Assembly (NCBI GenBank): GCA_025927665.1
Contig: JAICKZ010000196.1
Location: forward strand, 1 to 6,207
Direction: 5' to 3'
Length of the DNA stretch: 6,207 nucleotides
DNA from: Steroidobacteraceae bacterium
GTDB lineage: Bacteria; Pseudomonadota; Gammaproteobacteria; Steroidobacterales; Steroidobacteraceae
A model generated the notes under the pieces. It searched no databases, had not been told where the DNA came from, and saw only the letters and a list, made by a program, of their open reading frames with translations. Made by a program: the position numbers and the translations under genes. Position 1 is the stretch's first letter. Each line of letters begins with the position of its first letter. Positions 1-6,193 of this stretch are shown here, piece by piece.

Positions 1-309
1 CAATTGACACAGCGTGAAATCATAACTCAATGATTATTGGCGTAGCATAAAATTCGAATCTGAATACTCATTGTTTTTATACATCGCGGCGCTTGATGAT
101 TCCACACGCTTCTTTGTACATCAACTTGCTTTGTGCTAACTTGCAACTTGTGTTGAAGCGCTCGATGTTGCACTCAACCGATGAATCTGCAAAAACGTTT
201 ATAAGTCTTGCGCTTGTCGGTTCAACACAGATCGCTTCTCGATAGATTTAAAGTCTAGTTGCTTATACGTTGCCAATCACGGTAAGTAGTGTTGCTGGTG
301 GGTTACCAA
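1..309. other. Non-coding leader upstream of ggt
   Basis: No credible coding region is visible on either strand in these bases. The stretch is AT-rich and holds an 8-bp palindrome (ATTCGAAT, 52-59) and a repeated AACTTGC motif (123-150). A perfect TTGACA occurs at 4-9, but no good -10 box lies at the right distance (17 bp downstream is TCAATG). I could not place a confident promoter for ggt; it probably lies here, because ggt is the first gene on this strand. The upstream neighbour is outside the window. Confidence 0.6.
123..150. repeat. Short repeated motif AACTTGC (two full copies plus one partial)
   Basis: AACTTGC occurs at 123-129 and 138-144, followed immediately by AACTTG at 145-150. 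The copies are 15 bp and 7 bp apart. The cluster lies about 160-190 bp upstream of the ggt start. It could be a cluster of regulator-binding sites or chance in AT-rich DNA; nothing in the sequence decides between these. Confidence 0.35.
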
Positions 310-1986
310 ATGAAATTGTATCGATTCGCTGTTATCTTATTCTTTGCTTGGTTCTCTGTCACAACGCATGCAGAAACCATGCGCGCGCCCGGCAAAACAG
401 CCATTGCAAGCGCGCATCCATTAGCAACACAAGCGGGAATGGATATCATCAAACAAGGTGGTAATGCTTTTGATGCCGCAGTCGCTATTACTGCAGCGCT
501 TGCTGTCGTTGAACCGAACAGTTCTGGATTGGGCGGTGGTGGATTTTATTTATTGCATCAAGCGAAAAATAATTCAAACATATTTGTCGATGCACGCGAA
601 ACCGCACCTGCCGCTGCAACGCGTGATATGTTTTTGGATAAAGATGGCAATGTGATTGAAAGTGCATCGCGTAACACAGCAAAAGCCGCAGGCATACCAG
701 GTGAGGTTGCGGCGATGGCGCATTTGGCGGAACACTATGGTCGTTTGCCATTGCGTACGAGCTTGCAACCCGCAATCAAACTGGCACACGATGGATTTGC
801 TTTATATCCACGACTACGTGGAATCATTGAATATTCGAAAGACAAGTTAAAGAAATCACCAATCGCCGCACAGGCTTTCTTGCAAAAAAATGAAGTGCCT
901 GCGTTGGGCTTTGTGATCAAACAACCTCGGCTTGCGAAAACATTGCAACGCATCGGAGAAAAAGGCAGCGGTGAATTCTACACCGGGGAGCTTGCAAAGC
1001 AGATGGTGAAGTCCGTTCGTGATCAAGGCGGCATTTGGAGTGAAGCCGATCTTGCCAGTTATCACGTCATTGAACGTATGCCATTGGTTGGAAAATATCA
1101 TGATGCAACCATCGTGACTGCACCACCACCATCATCAGGCGGCGTTGCTCTGATCGACATGTTAAATGTCTTGTCTGGTTATGATTTCAGCAAACTCGAT
1201 GCGAGCACACACAAACACTTGATCATTGAAGCCATGCGCCGCGCCTATCGTGATCGTGCTCAGTACTTAGGTGATCCAGATTTCGTGCGAATGCCGATCG
1301 AGATGCTTACCAATCCCTTATATGCGGCGGGCCAACGTAACTCGATCAGCTTGAGCAAAGCAACACCGTCATCGTTATTGCCTGATGTAACTGACGTAGC
1401 GGATGAATCTCCACAGACTACTCACTTCTCTGTACTGGATGCCGAAGGCAATCGCGTGGCTGCAACCATCACCGTCAATCTCGGATTTGGCTCAGGCTTG
1501 ATGGCAGGTAATACTGGTATTTTTTTGAACAACGAGATGGACGATTTTTCCGTTAAGGCTGGAACACCCAATGCATTCAAATTGATTGGCAATGATGCCA
1601 ACGCCATCGCGCCCAATAAACGCATGTTGTCCAGCATGACCCCTACCTTTATTGAAACCGGCAAAGGCATGTTGATCATTGGTACGCCGGGCGGCAGTCG
1701 CATCATCAGTATGGTATTGCTCGGCGTACTGGATTGGTTGGATGGACATGATGCTATGCACGTAGTTTCACTCAAACGTTTTCATCATCAATACTTGCCG
1801 GATGTGGTGAGTTATGAAGCAGGCGCATTAAGCGATGAGGAAATCAATTCATTGAAACAACGTGGCGACTCACTGAAAGAATTTTCGTCCTACGGGAACA
1901 TGGAAGTGATCACTTGGGATTTTGATAACAACAAAATTGAAGCCGCCTCCGATCCACGTGGTGATGGAGTTGGGTGGGTTTATTGA
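310..1986 (+). CDS. ggt: Gamma-glutamyltranspeptidase (glutathione hydrolase) precursor, periplasmic
   Basis: This enzyme cleaves the gamma-glutamyl bond of glutathione and related compounds, releasing or transferring glutamate; it is an N-terminal nucleophile hydrolase that cuts itself into two subunits. From ATG 310 the product is 558 residues, near the usual 560-580. Residues 1-21 form a Sec signal peptide (basic MKLYR, hydrophobic core, cleavage after THA). The predicted processing site is before Thr370 in PQTTHFSV, giving a 189-residue small subunit, as in E. coli. Conserved residues include Arg96 (DARETAP), Thr388 and Asn390, Glu409 and Asp412 (NNEMDDF), Ser441-Ser442 (LSSMTP) and Gly461-Gly462 (GTPGGS). 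The lid-loop segment after NNEMDDF is present, as in E. coli. Glu409 stands where E. coli has Gln430, as in the human enzyme. The frame is also open from GTG 289, but ATG 310 puts the signal peptide exactly at the start; the ribosome site (GTGGG, 298-302) is weak. The C-terminus (GVGWVY) is unusual and adjoins possible repeat sequence. Confidence 0.96.
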   Translation: MKLYRFAVILFFAWFSVTTHAETMRAPGKTAIASAHPLATQAGMDIIKQGGNAFDAAVAITAALAVVEPNSSGLGGGGFYLLHQAKNNSNIFVDARETAPAAATRDMFLDKDGNVIESASRNTAKAAGIPGEVAAMAHLAEHYGRLPLRTSLQPAIKLAHDGFALYPRLRGIIEYSKDKLKKSPIAAQAFLQKNEVPALGFVIKQPRLAKTLQRIGEKGSGEFYTGELAKQMVKSVRDQGGIWSEADLASYHVIERMPLVGKYHDATIVTAPPPSSGGVALIDMLNVLSGYDFSKLDASTHKHLIIEAMRRAYRDRAQYLGDPDFVRMPIEMLTNPLYAAGQRNSISLSKATPSSLLPDVTDVADESPQTTHFSVLDAEGNRVAATITVNLGFGSGLMAGNTGIFLNNEMDDFSVKAGTPNAFKLIGNDANAIAPNKRMLSSMTPTFIETGKGMLIIGTPGGSRIISMVLLGVLDWLDGHDAMHVVSLKRFHHQYLPDVVSYEAGALSDEEINSLKQRGDSLKEFSSYGNMEVITWDFDNNKIEAASDPRGDGVGWVY

Positions 1987-2000
1987 GATCATCGTATAAT
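1970..2000 (+). promoter_or_regulatory. Candidate promoter for the 169-residue gene
   Basis: A perfect TATAAT lies at 1995-2000, 18 nt before ATG 2018. The best -35 candidate is TTGGGT at 1970-1975 with a long 19-bp spacer, inside the end of ggt. Transcription would start near 2007, leaving a leader of only about 11 nt with no clear Shine-Dalgarno. The -10 box is strong and the -35 weak, so the promoter is an inference. It would allow expression independent of ggt. Confidence 0.4.
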
Positions 2001-2002
2001 TA
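1993..2002 (+). repeat. 10-bp direct repeat CGTATAATTA, left copy
   Basis: The sequence CGTATAATTA recurs in the same orientation at 2595-2604, so the two copies bracket the 169-residue gene. The left copy contains the candidate -10 box of that gene. The pair may be footprints of an insertion, remnants of two copies of the palindromic repeat, or coincidence. Confidence 0.5.
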
Positions 2003-2017
2003 CTATTAACAACCGAT

Positions 2018-2527
2018 ATGAGCGTAATCATAAACAATGCCACTTCCTGCACGGATCACAAAAGCTTTTATGACTACATTCTTGCTTGCTTTCCTATAGC
2101 GATTTCTTTGGCTATTGGATATATAGGCTTGCTTCAGTTTAGGATAAATAAACACAAATTCCGGCTAGATCTCTACAATCGTCGTTTCGCTGTTTACGAG
2201 AAGACCCTGTCGTACTTTCAATCCTACTACTCGAAAGACTCTAATCCAGACTCTACTATTTTAAGCGAACGAGAGTTCATTCGCGCTTATCGAGAATCTG
2301 TATTCTTGTTTGGTTCAGATTCAAATGTCTACAAGAGACTCACCGAGATAAAAGACACTCTAGGGTTTCTTACCACTTACGAACGCATGCGGTCAGAGGC
2401 CGATAGAGACATGTTTCATGCCTTGGAGAAAAAAAGAGCAACAATCCGGGATCCGAGCATGCTTATGGATGCTCTTGAAAAAGACCTTCTTCGTTCGCTT
2501 GATTTCAGGAAGATAGAAAATAGTTGA
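2018..2527 (+). CDS. Hypothetical membrane-anchored protein, unknown function
   Basis: I do not recognise a named family, and no function is assigned. The 169-residue product has one hydrophobic segment near residues 21-42 (from YDYILACFPIAI to GYIGLLQF), then a basic stretch (RINKHKFRLDLYNRR) and a mostly charged, helical soluble domain, suggesting an inner-membrane anchor with the basic side cytoplasmic. The KFRLDLYNRRFAVYEK stretch resembles a motif I recall in many short uncharacterised proteobacterial proteins with a single N-terminal membrane helix, often annotated only as hypothetical. A hand count gives 173 G+C in 420 bases (41%) for 2101-2520, against about 50% in samples of ggt. Five of its 15 arginines use AGA or AGG, codons I did not see in the parts of ggt I sampled. 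Both points suggest horizontal gain. The gene starts 31 bp after ggt, ATG 2018 is the first usable start, and the ribosome site is weak. It could be a genuine but poorly expressed accessory gene. Confidence 0.7.
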   Translation: MSVIINNATSCTDHKSFYDYILACFPIAISLAIGYIGLLQFRINKHKFRLDLYNRRFAVYEKTLSYFQSYYSKDSNPDSTILSEREFIRAYRESVFLFGSDSNVYKRLTEIKDTLGFLTTYERMRSEADRDMFHALEKKRATIRDPSMLMDALEKDLLRSLDFRKIENS

Positions 2528-2558
2528 GTCCTGTATGCTCAGCCTGTAGGGCACAGCG

Positions 2559-2660
2559 AGTAGGGTGGATTAGCGGTTCCTCCGTGTAACCCGCCGTATA
2601 ATTATTGATCGCATCCAAAAGTATATGGTGCAATACGCTTCGCTTAATTGACACCCTACT
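2559..2660. repeat. About 100-bp imperfect palindromic repeat with two hairpins (MITE/REP-like)
   Basis: The ends are perfect 9-bp inverted repeats: AGTAGGGTG at 2559-2567 and CACCCTACT at 2652-2660. Each half also folds on itself. The left half pairs GGTGGATTAGCG with CGTGTAACCCGCC (about 2564-2595). The right half pairs GGTGCAAT (2627-2634) with ATTGACACC (2647-2655, one bulged A) around GCTTCGC. The GTAGGGTGGATTAGCG end and the ACGCTTCGCTTAAT core resemble a dispersed intergenic repeat I recall from many proteobacterial genomes. It lies between convergent genes and could act as a two-way terminator for the hypothetical gene and the transporter. No target-site duplication is obvious at its edges. 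No gene is visible in 2528-2683. Confidence 0.7.
2595..2604 (+). repeat. 10-bp direct repeat CGTATAATTA, right copy
   Basis: This is the second copy of the sequence at 1993-2002, here inside the left half of the palindromic element. Upstream of each copy is a similar GGGTGG(A/G)TT motif: 1972-1980 on the left and 2563-2571 on the right. Both flanks could therefore derive from the same repeat family. Confidence 0.5.
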
Positions 2661-2683
2661 TCCAGAATAAATGACAACCACCA

Positions 2684-3916
2684 TCATTCACTCACAAGCC
2701 GCTGCCGTCTCAACCAAGTTGATATACAGATAATAACAACTAGCAACATCGCAGCACTCAACGACAACGAGTAACGAATGCCAATCTGTTGTCCCAACAA
2801 TCCCACTGTCACGCCACTGACCGTACGCATGCCCATGGCCGCCATCACGAAAATACCAATCACTCGTCCACGTATTTCCGATGGTGCATTTAATTGCACC
2901 AACGTTTGCGCCATCGCGCCAAATGCCAACTCGACAAAACCTGCGCCGAATAGCAATGGCACTGCGAGTGTATAGGTAGAGGTGAGTGCAAACGAACCCA
3001 ACGCAACACACCATACACTGGCGAGTAACAATGCGGTGCCGGGTTTAGGATGAAGCAAACCACGACTTTCCAGCATGAAACCCGCAAACAGTGCACCTGC
3101 TGCGTCAGCGGCCAACAACATACTGTATGCAACACCGGGATCACCATGACCCAATGCGATTGCGAATGCTGGCATTTGCGCTTGATAGGCATTGCCAATA
3201 AAGAATGATGCAAACCCTGACAACAAAATCATCGCCATACTAGTTCGATCGCGTGCAATTACTTGCAATGTATGCACTACATCAATGAAGCCGCGCATTG
3301 GTTTAAGTGTTGGTTGGCCACCACGACGGAATCGCGGACCATAAGGTGCCTTCCATAACCACAAGAGCATGGGTAAATAAATCATCATGTTCATAAACAT
3401 CGCATGTGCGGGCGATACGAGTAGCATCAGTGCACTTCCTACTGCTGGCCCTAACATAGTGCCAATGTAACGCGCCGATGCATTGCTTCGCACTGCACTT
3501 TGCAATTGCGGCGCGCCTACTATGTCATGCAACAACACCTGTGCAGGGGCGCTCCAAAACACACCAGCGATACCATGGATGATTAACAACACGACGGCAT
3601 GCCACATTTGTAAGCTATGGGTTGTAAACAATATTCCCCACATCAGTGAGACGCACATAAACAACATCATGCCAAACTGAATCATACGACGCGGATCAAA
3701 TCTGTCAGTCAAATGGCCAACTGGAAATGCAAACAATAAGTAGGGTAACCAGTGTGCAATCACGGCAACACCGCCAAGTGCGGGTGAATGAAATGTATCG
3801 TTAAGCACCCAATAGCTAATAACATGTTCCATGTTGTCGGCCAGCATTGCAGTCGCGTTGCCGATGAAGAACATGCGAAAACCAGGATGACGAAGTGCAG
3901 CGAAAGATTGTGACAC
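2684..3916 (-). CDS. Major facilitator superfamily transporter (EntS-like, MFS_3 type)
   Basis: This is an inner-membrane secondary transporter of about 10-12 helices, probably a proton-driven exporter; the substrate cannot be read from the sequence. The product is 410 residues from GTG 3916. It opens with SFAALRHPGFRMFF, typical of the family start, and carries motif A between helices 2 and 3 (GHLTDRFDPRR, residues 67-77). A late NAPSEIRGRVIGIF segment matches the APxxxRGRV signature common in EntS-like members. The frame stays open to ATG 4000 (438 residues), but that start would overlap mutM by 73 bp and adds a hydrophilic 28-residue head lacking family features. GTG 3916 lies 11 bp after the mutM stop, and TTG 3949 is another option. 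The close spacing suggests co-transcription with mutM, although the two jobs are unrelated. Family assignment is firm; start and substrate are not. Confidence 0.9.
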   Translation of the reverse strand: MSQSFAALRHPGFRMFFIGNATAMLADNMEHVISYWVLNDTFHSPALGGVAVIAHWLPYLLFAFPVGHLTDRFDPRRMIQFGMMLFMCVSLMWGILFTTHSLQMWHAVVLLIIHGIAGVFWSAPAQVLLHDIVGAPQLQSAVRSNASARYIGTMLGPAVGSALMLLVSPAHAMFMNMMIYLPMLLWLWKAPYGPRFRRGGQPTLKPMRGFIDVVHTLQVIARDRTSMAMILLSGFASFFIGNAYQAQMPAFAIALGHGDPGVAYSMLLAADAAGALFAGFMLESRGLLHPKPGTALLLASVWCVALGSFALTSTYTLAVPLLFGAGFVELAFGAMAQTLVQLNAPSEIRGRVIGIFVMAAMGMRTVSGVTVGLLGQQIGIRYSLSLSAAMLLVVIICISTWLRRQRLVSE

Positions 3917-3927
3917 GATAATATTTT

Positions 3928-4740
3928 CTACTTCTGACAGCTTGGGCAATAATAAGTCGATCTTTGACCTTGTGTAATCTGAACGATTAATGCTTTGCAT
4001 TTACGACACGGCTCACCAGCGCGCTCATACACAAATAATTTTTGTTTAAAGTATCCAGATTCGCCATTCGCATTCACATAGTCGCGCAAGGTGGTGCCAC
4101 CTTGTTTAATGGCCGCGCTTAATACTTTCTTAATTGATTTGACGAGCTTCGCCAATTCATCGCGCTTGATTCTTCCGGCGGCTCTTCGCGTACGAACGCC
4201 AGCATGAAACAACGCTTCACTGGCGTAAATATTACCGACACCAACTACGATGTTAGCGTTCATGATGAACTGCTTGATCGATACCTTGCGGTTCTTTGCC
4301 TGAGTAACCAGATACTCAACATCAAACTCATCGCTTAACGGTTCGGGCCCGAGATTTTTGAGTAGTTGATGCTGCAGTGGATCGTCGGTCCAAATCGCGC
4401 AACCAAAGCGTCTTGGATCATTGAAGCGCAACAGTTTGTCATTATCGAGAATGACATCGACATGATCATGTGGTCGCGGTGGAACATGTGCTGGCAAAAT
4501 GCGCAGGCTACCTGACATACCGAGATGCCAAATCACACTGCCTGTTTGCAATTGAATCAACAGATACTTACCGCGACGTTGCACATCTTTAATCCCTTGC
4601 CCGATCAGCCGCGCAGTAAAATCCGCAGCGATTGGCCAGCGTAAACTATGATTCCGGACAACAACGTTTACGATGTGTTGATTTTGCAGCGCTGGTAAAA
4701 TGCCACGCCACGTGGTTTCGACTTCAGGAAGTTCTGGCAT
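3928..4740 (-). CDS. mutM: Formamidopyrimidine-DNA glycosylase (8-oxoguanine repair)
   Basis: MutM/Fpg removes 8-oxoguanine and formamidopyrimidines from DNA and nicks the abasic site by beta/delta elimination, protecting against G-to-T changes. The product is 270 residues, the usual length. All key parts are present. MPELPEVE provides the catalytic Pro2 and Glu3 (Pro1 and Glu2 after Met removal). Lys58 lies in RRGKYLL, and the void-filling residues are Met75 (HLGMSGSLR) and DPRRF (109-113). The H2TH domain contains GVGNIYASE with Asn171. The C-terminal zinc finger is C245-x2-C248-x16-C265-x2-C268, with Arg260 at its tip. The N-terminal PELPEVE fixes the start, and GGAG lies 5 nt upstream. 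It is probably first in an operon with the transporter downstream and is divergent from the desaturase. It is intact and very similar to the E. coli enzyme. Confidence 0.98.
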   Translation of the reverse strand: MPELPEVETTWRGILPALQNQHIVNVVVRNHSLRWPIAADFTARLIGQGIKDVQRRGKYLLIQLQTGSVIWHLGMSGSLRILPAHVPPRPHDHVDVILDNDKLLRFNDPRRFGCAIWTDDPLQHQLLKNLGPEPLSDEFDVEYLVTQAKNRKVSIKQFIMNANIVVGVGNIYASEALFHAGVRTRRAAGRIKRDELAKLVKSIKKVLSAAIKQGGTTLRDYVNANGESGYFKQKLFVYERAGEPCRKCKALIVQITQGQRSTYYCPSCQK

Positions 4741-4745
4741 GTAAG

Positions 4746-4749
4746 CTCC
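4746..4749 (-). promoter_or_regulatory. Ribosome binding site of mutM
   Basis: On the minus strand GGAG precedes the ATG by 5 nt (CGGAGCTTACATG). This confirms the mutM start. Confidence 0.75.
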
Positions 4750-4757
4750 GAATTACG

Positions 4758-4776
4758 CATTGTGCCCGACACAATG
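4758..4776. promoter_or_regulatory. Inverted repeat in the mutM leader (7-bp arms, 5-nt loop)
   Basis: CATTGTG (4758-4764) and CACAATG (4770-4776) are perfect inverted copies around CCCGA. They lie 8 bp upstream of the mutM ribosome site. TTACGCA also occurs as a direct repeat at 4753-4759 and 4784-4790, on either side of the palindrome. It could be an operator or an RNA hairpin controlling access to the ribosome site. No U-tract follows, so it is not a simple terminator. Confidence 0.5.
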
Positions 4777-4791
4777 TGAAATGTTACGCAA

Positions 4792-4797
4792 AATATA
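4792..4797 (-). promoter_or_regulatory. Possible -10 box for mutM
   Basis: TATATT on the minus strand matches the -10 consensus at 5 of 6 bases and sits about 50 bp before the start codon. No recognisable -35 lies 16-18 bp upstream of it. This is a weak call. Confidence 0.25.
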
Positions 4798-4860
4798 GGA
4801 ATTGGTCGTCTTGTAATCGAGCTTGCGACCCGCAATTCAAGTCATTGTCAAGACCACCGT

Positions 4861-4877
4861 CATACTTTCTGAGTATG
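4861..4877. promoter_or_regulatory. Inverted repeat upstream of the desaturase, possible operator
   Basis: CATACT (4861-4866) and AGTATG (4872-4877) form a perfect 6-bp inverted repeat with a 5-bp centre. It lies about 16 bp before the candidate desaturase -35 box. Fatty-acid desaturase genes are often controlled by TetR-type repressors that bind short palindromes (DesT, FabR), but I cannot match this site to a known operator. Function is inferred from position only. Confidence 0.35.
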
Positions 4878-4892
4878 CGGGGCATAACTTAT

Positions 4893-4921
4893 TTGTATAG
4901 GGCCTGCCTGTTCGCTATAGT
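4893..4921 (+). promoter_or_regulatory. Candidate promoter for the desaturase
   Basis: TTGTAT (4893-4898) and TATAGT (4916-4921) are separated by exactly 17 bp. The -10 box matches consensus at 5 of 6 bases, while the -35 box matches only at TTG. Transcription would start near 4928, giving a leader of about 42 nt. Confidence 0.4.
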
Positions 4922-4958
4922 CGCTGTCCATCGTGTCCTTGTCCCGGGACGCCTTTGT

Positions 4959-4964
4959 TGGAGA
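4959..4964 (+). promoter_or_regulatory. Ribosome binding site that fixes the desaturase start
   Basis: TGGAGA (core GGAG at 4960-4963) lies 6 nt before GTG 4970. The frame is also open from TTG 4955, but that codon precedes this site and has no good site of its own. GTG 4970 is therefore the preferred start. Confidence 0.75.
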
Positions 4965-4969
4965 ATTTT

Positions 4970-6157
4970 GTGAATTTAGATTTTCTTTATGGGTATTTGA
5001 ATCTCAGCTTCTGGGGTTACGTAATAGCAACCCTTATCATGGTTCAAGTCAGTATCTTTTGTGTAACCGTCTATTTGCATCGAGACGCAGCACATCGCAG
5101 TGTCGATTTGCATCCAGTTGTGCGGCACTTTGCCCGCTTATGGATCTGGATGTCATCCAGCATGTTGACCAAGGAATGGGTCGCGGTACATCGCAAACAT
5201 CATGCACGCTGTGAAACAGTGGATGATCCTCATAGCCCAGTTATCTTTGGTATCAAAAAAGTGCTTCTCGAAGGTGCCGAACTGTATCAAGTGCAAGCAC
5301 GCAATGCCGAGACCTTGGAAAAATTTGGTCGCGGCACGCCTGATGACTGGATTGAAAGAAATCTTTATTCGCGTCATCGCAACTGGGGCATCCTTGCAAT
5401 GATCATGTTGGACGTATTTTTCTTTGGTGTTCCTGCCATCATCATTATTTCAATTCAAATGTTGACCTTCCCAGTGTTGGCGGCAGGTGTCATCAATGGA
5501 TTGGGGCATTACTTTGGTTATCGTAACTATGAGTGCCCAGATGCATCTACCAATGTAACGCCATGGGGCTTAATTGTTGGTGGAGAAGAATTGCATAACA
5601 ATCATCATGCTTTCCCAAGTTCAGCAAAATTTTCAGTGCGTCCCTGGGAAGTGGATGCGGGCTGGGGTGTCATTCGCTTGTTGTCGTTCTTTGGTTTAGC
5701 CAAAGTCGCACGCATTGCACCAACGCCAGTACGTGTTGAAGGCAAGCATGTAGACATTGAGACAGTACGTGCAGTGATCGTTAATCGCATGCATGTGGTG
5801 CGTGATTACACTCGTACGGTAATGTTACCGGTGCTGCGCACTGAATTGGCAGTTGCTGGCAATAAGCTTGGTCAAGGTATTCGCAAATTGCTAGTGCGCG
5901 AAAGCTCATTGTTGGATGAACAAGCAAAGTCGCTTCTAGCTCACGCGCTGGAGCAAAATAAGGCACTTAAAACCGTGCATGAATTTCGCGCCAAGCTGCA
6001 AGTCATGTGGAACGGCAGCAACATGAGCAATGAGACATTATTACAGCACTTGCGTGAATGGATTGCACAAGCCGAAGCCAGTGGCATCAAAGCATTGCAA
6101 GACTTTGCCGCCGCACTTCGCGGCTACACGCTGCAACCTGTGCTGGTTCGTGGCTAG
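4970..6157 (+). CDS. Membrane fatty-acid desaturase (acyl-CoA delta-9 type) with long C-terminal extension
   Basis: This di-iron integral-membrane enzyme inserts a double bond into saturated acyl chains using O2 and electrons from a separate donor. It would act in the inner membrane to adjust lipid fluidity. The product is 395 residues from GTG 4970. All three histidine boxes are present: HRDAAH (37-42), HRKHH (74-78) and HNNHH (209-213). A further conserved His lies in GLGHYFGYRNYE. Hydrophobic pairs occur at about 14-36, 54-66 and 135-175. The catalytic region ends near residue 250. The remaining 130-150 residues are soluble and helical, ending in LLQHLREWIAQAEASGI and KALQDFAAALRGY. I recall similar tails in proteobacterial desaturases of the Pseudomonas DesA type, and the last segment resembles the C-terminal end of ISL3-type transposases. 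The gene ends in tandem stops (TAG TAA) and is divergent from mutM. Delta-9 specificity is inferred from the family. Confidence 0.93.
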   Translation: MNLDFLYGYLNLSFWGYVIATLIMVQVSIFCVTVYLHRDAAHRSVDLHPVVRHFARLWIWMSSSMLTKEWVAVHRKHHARCETVDDPHSPVIFGIKKVLLEGAELYQVQARNAETLEKFGRGTPDDWIERNLYSRHRNWGILAMIMLDVFFFGVPAIIIISIQMLTFPVLAAGVINGLGHYFGYRNYECPDASTNVTPWGLIVGGEELHNNHHAFPSSAKFSVRPWEVDAGWGVIRLLSFFGLAKVARIAPTPVRVEGKHVDIETVRAVIVNRMHVVRDYTRTVMLPVLRTELAVAGNKLGQGIRKLLVRESSLLDEQAKSLLAHALEQNKALKTVHEFRAKLQVMWNGSNMSNETLLQHLREWIAQAEASGIKALQDFAAALRGYTLQPVLVRG

Positions 6158-6160
6158 TAA

Positions 6161-6178
6161 ATCTTTCATCTTTCATCT
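6161..6178 (+). repeat. Short tandem repeat ATCTTTC (2.6 copies)
   Basis: ATCTTTC is repeated at 6161-6167 and 6168-6174, followed by ATCT. It lies just after the tandem stop codons of the desaturase and has no evident function. Confidence 0.6.
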
Positions 6179-6193
6179 ATAGAAACAAACAAG

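Noticed and set aside
4..9. Perfect TTGACA as a ggt promoter -35 box
   Set aside because: No acceptable -10 box lies 15-19 bp downstream, and the site is 300 bp from the start codon.
1422..1775. A 117-residue open frame antisense to ggt
   Set aside because: It lies wholly within the conserved catalytic core of ggt on the opposite strand and has no recognisable domain; it is a by-product of ggt codon use.
2505..2687. A 60-residue minus-strand frame in the convergent gap
   Set aside because: It is simply translation through the palindromic repeat; it has no ribosome site and no family resemblance.
4846..4851. TTGACA on the minus strand as the mutM -35 box
   Set aside because: The sequence 17 bp downstream is TCGCAA, not a -10 box, and the TATATT further on is about 48 bp away.
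4632..4973. A 113-residue plus-strand frame covering the start of mutM and the intergenic region
   Set aside because: It overlaps the essential N-terminus of mutM antisense, is rich in Cys and Arg without a motif, and runs through the desaturase promoter and ribosome site.
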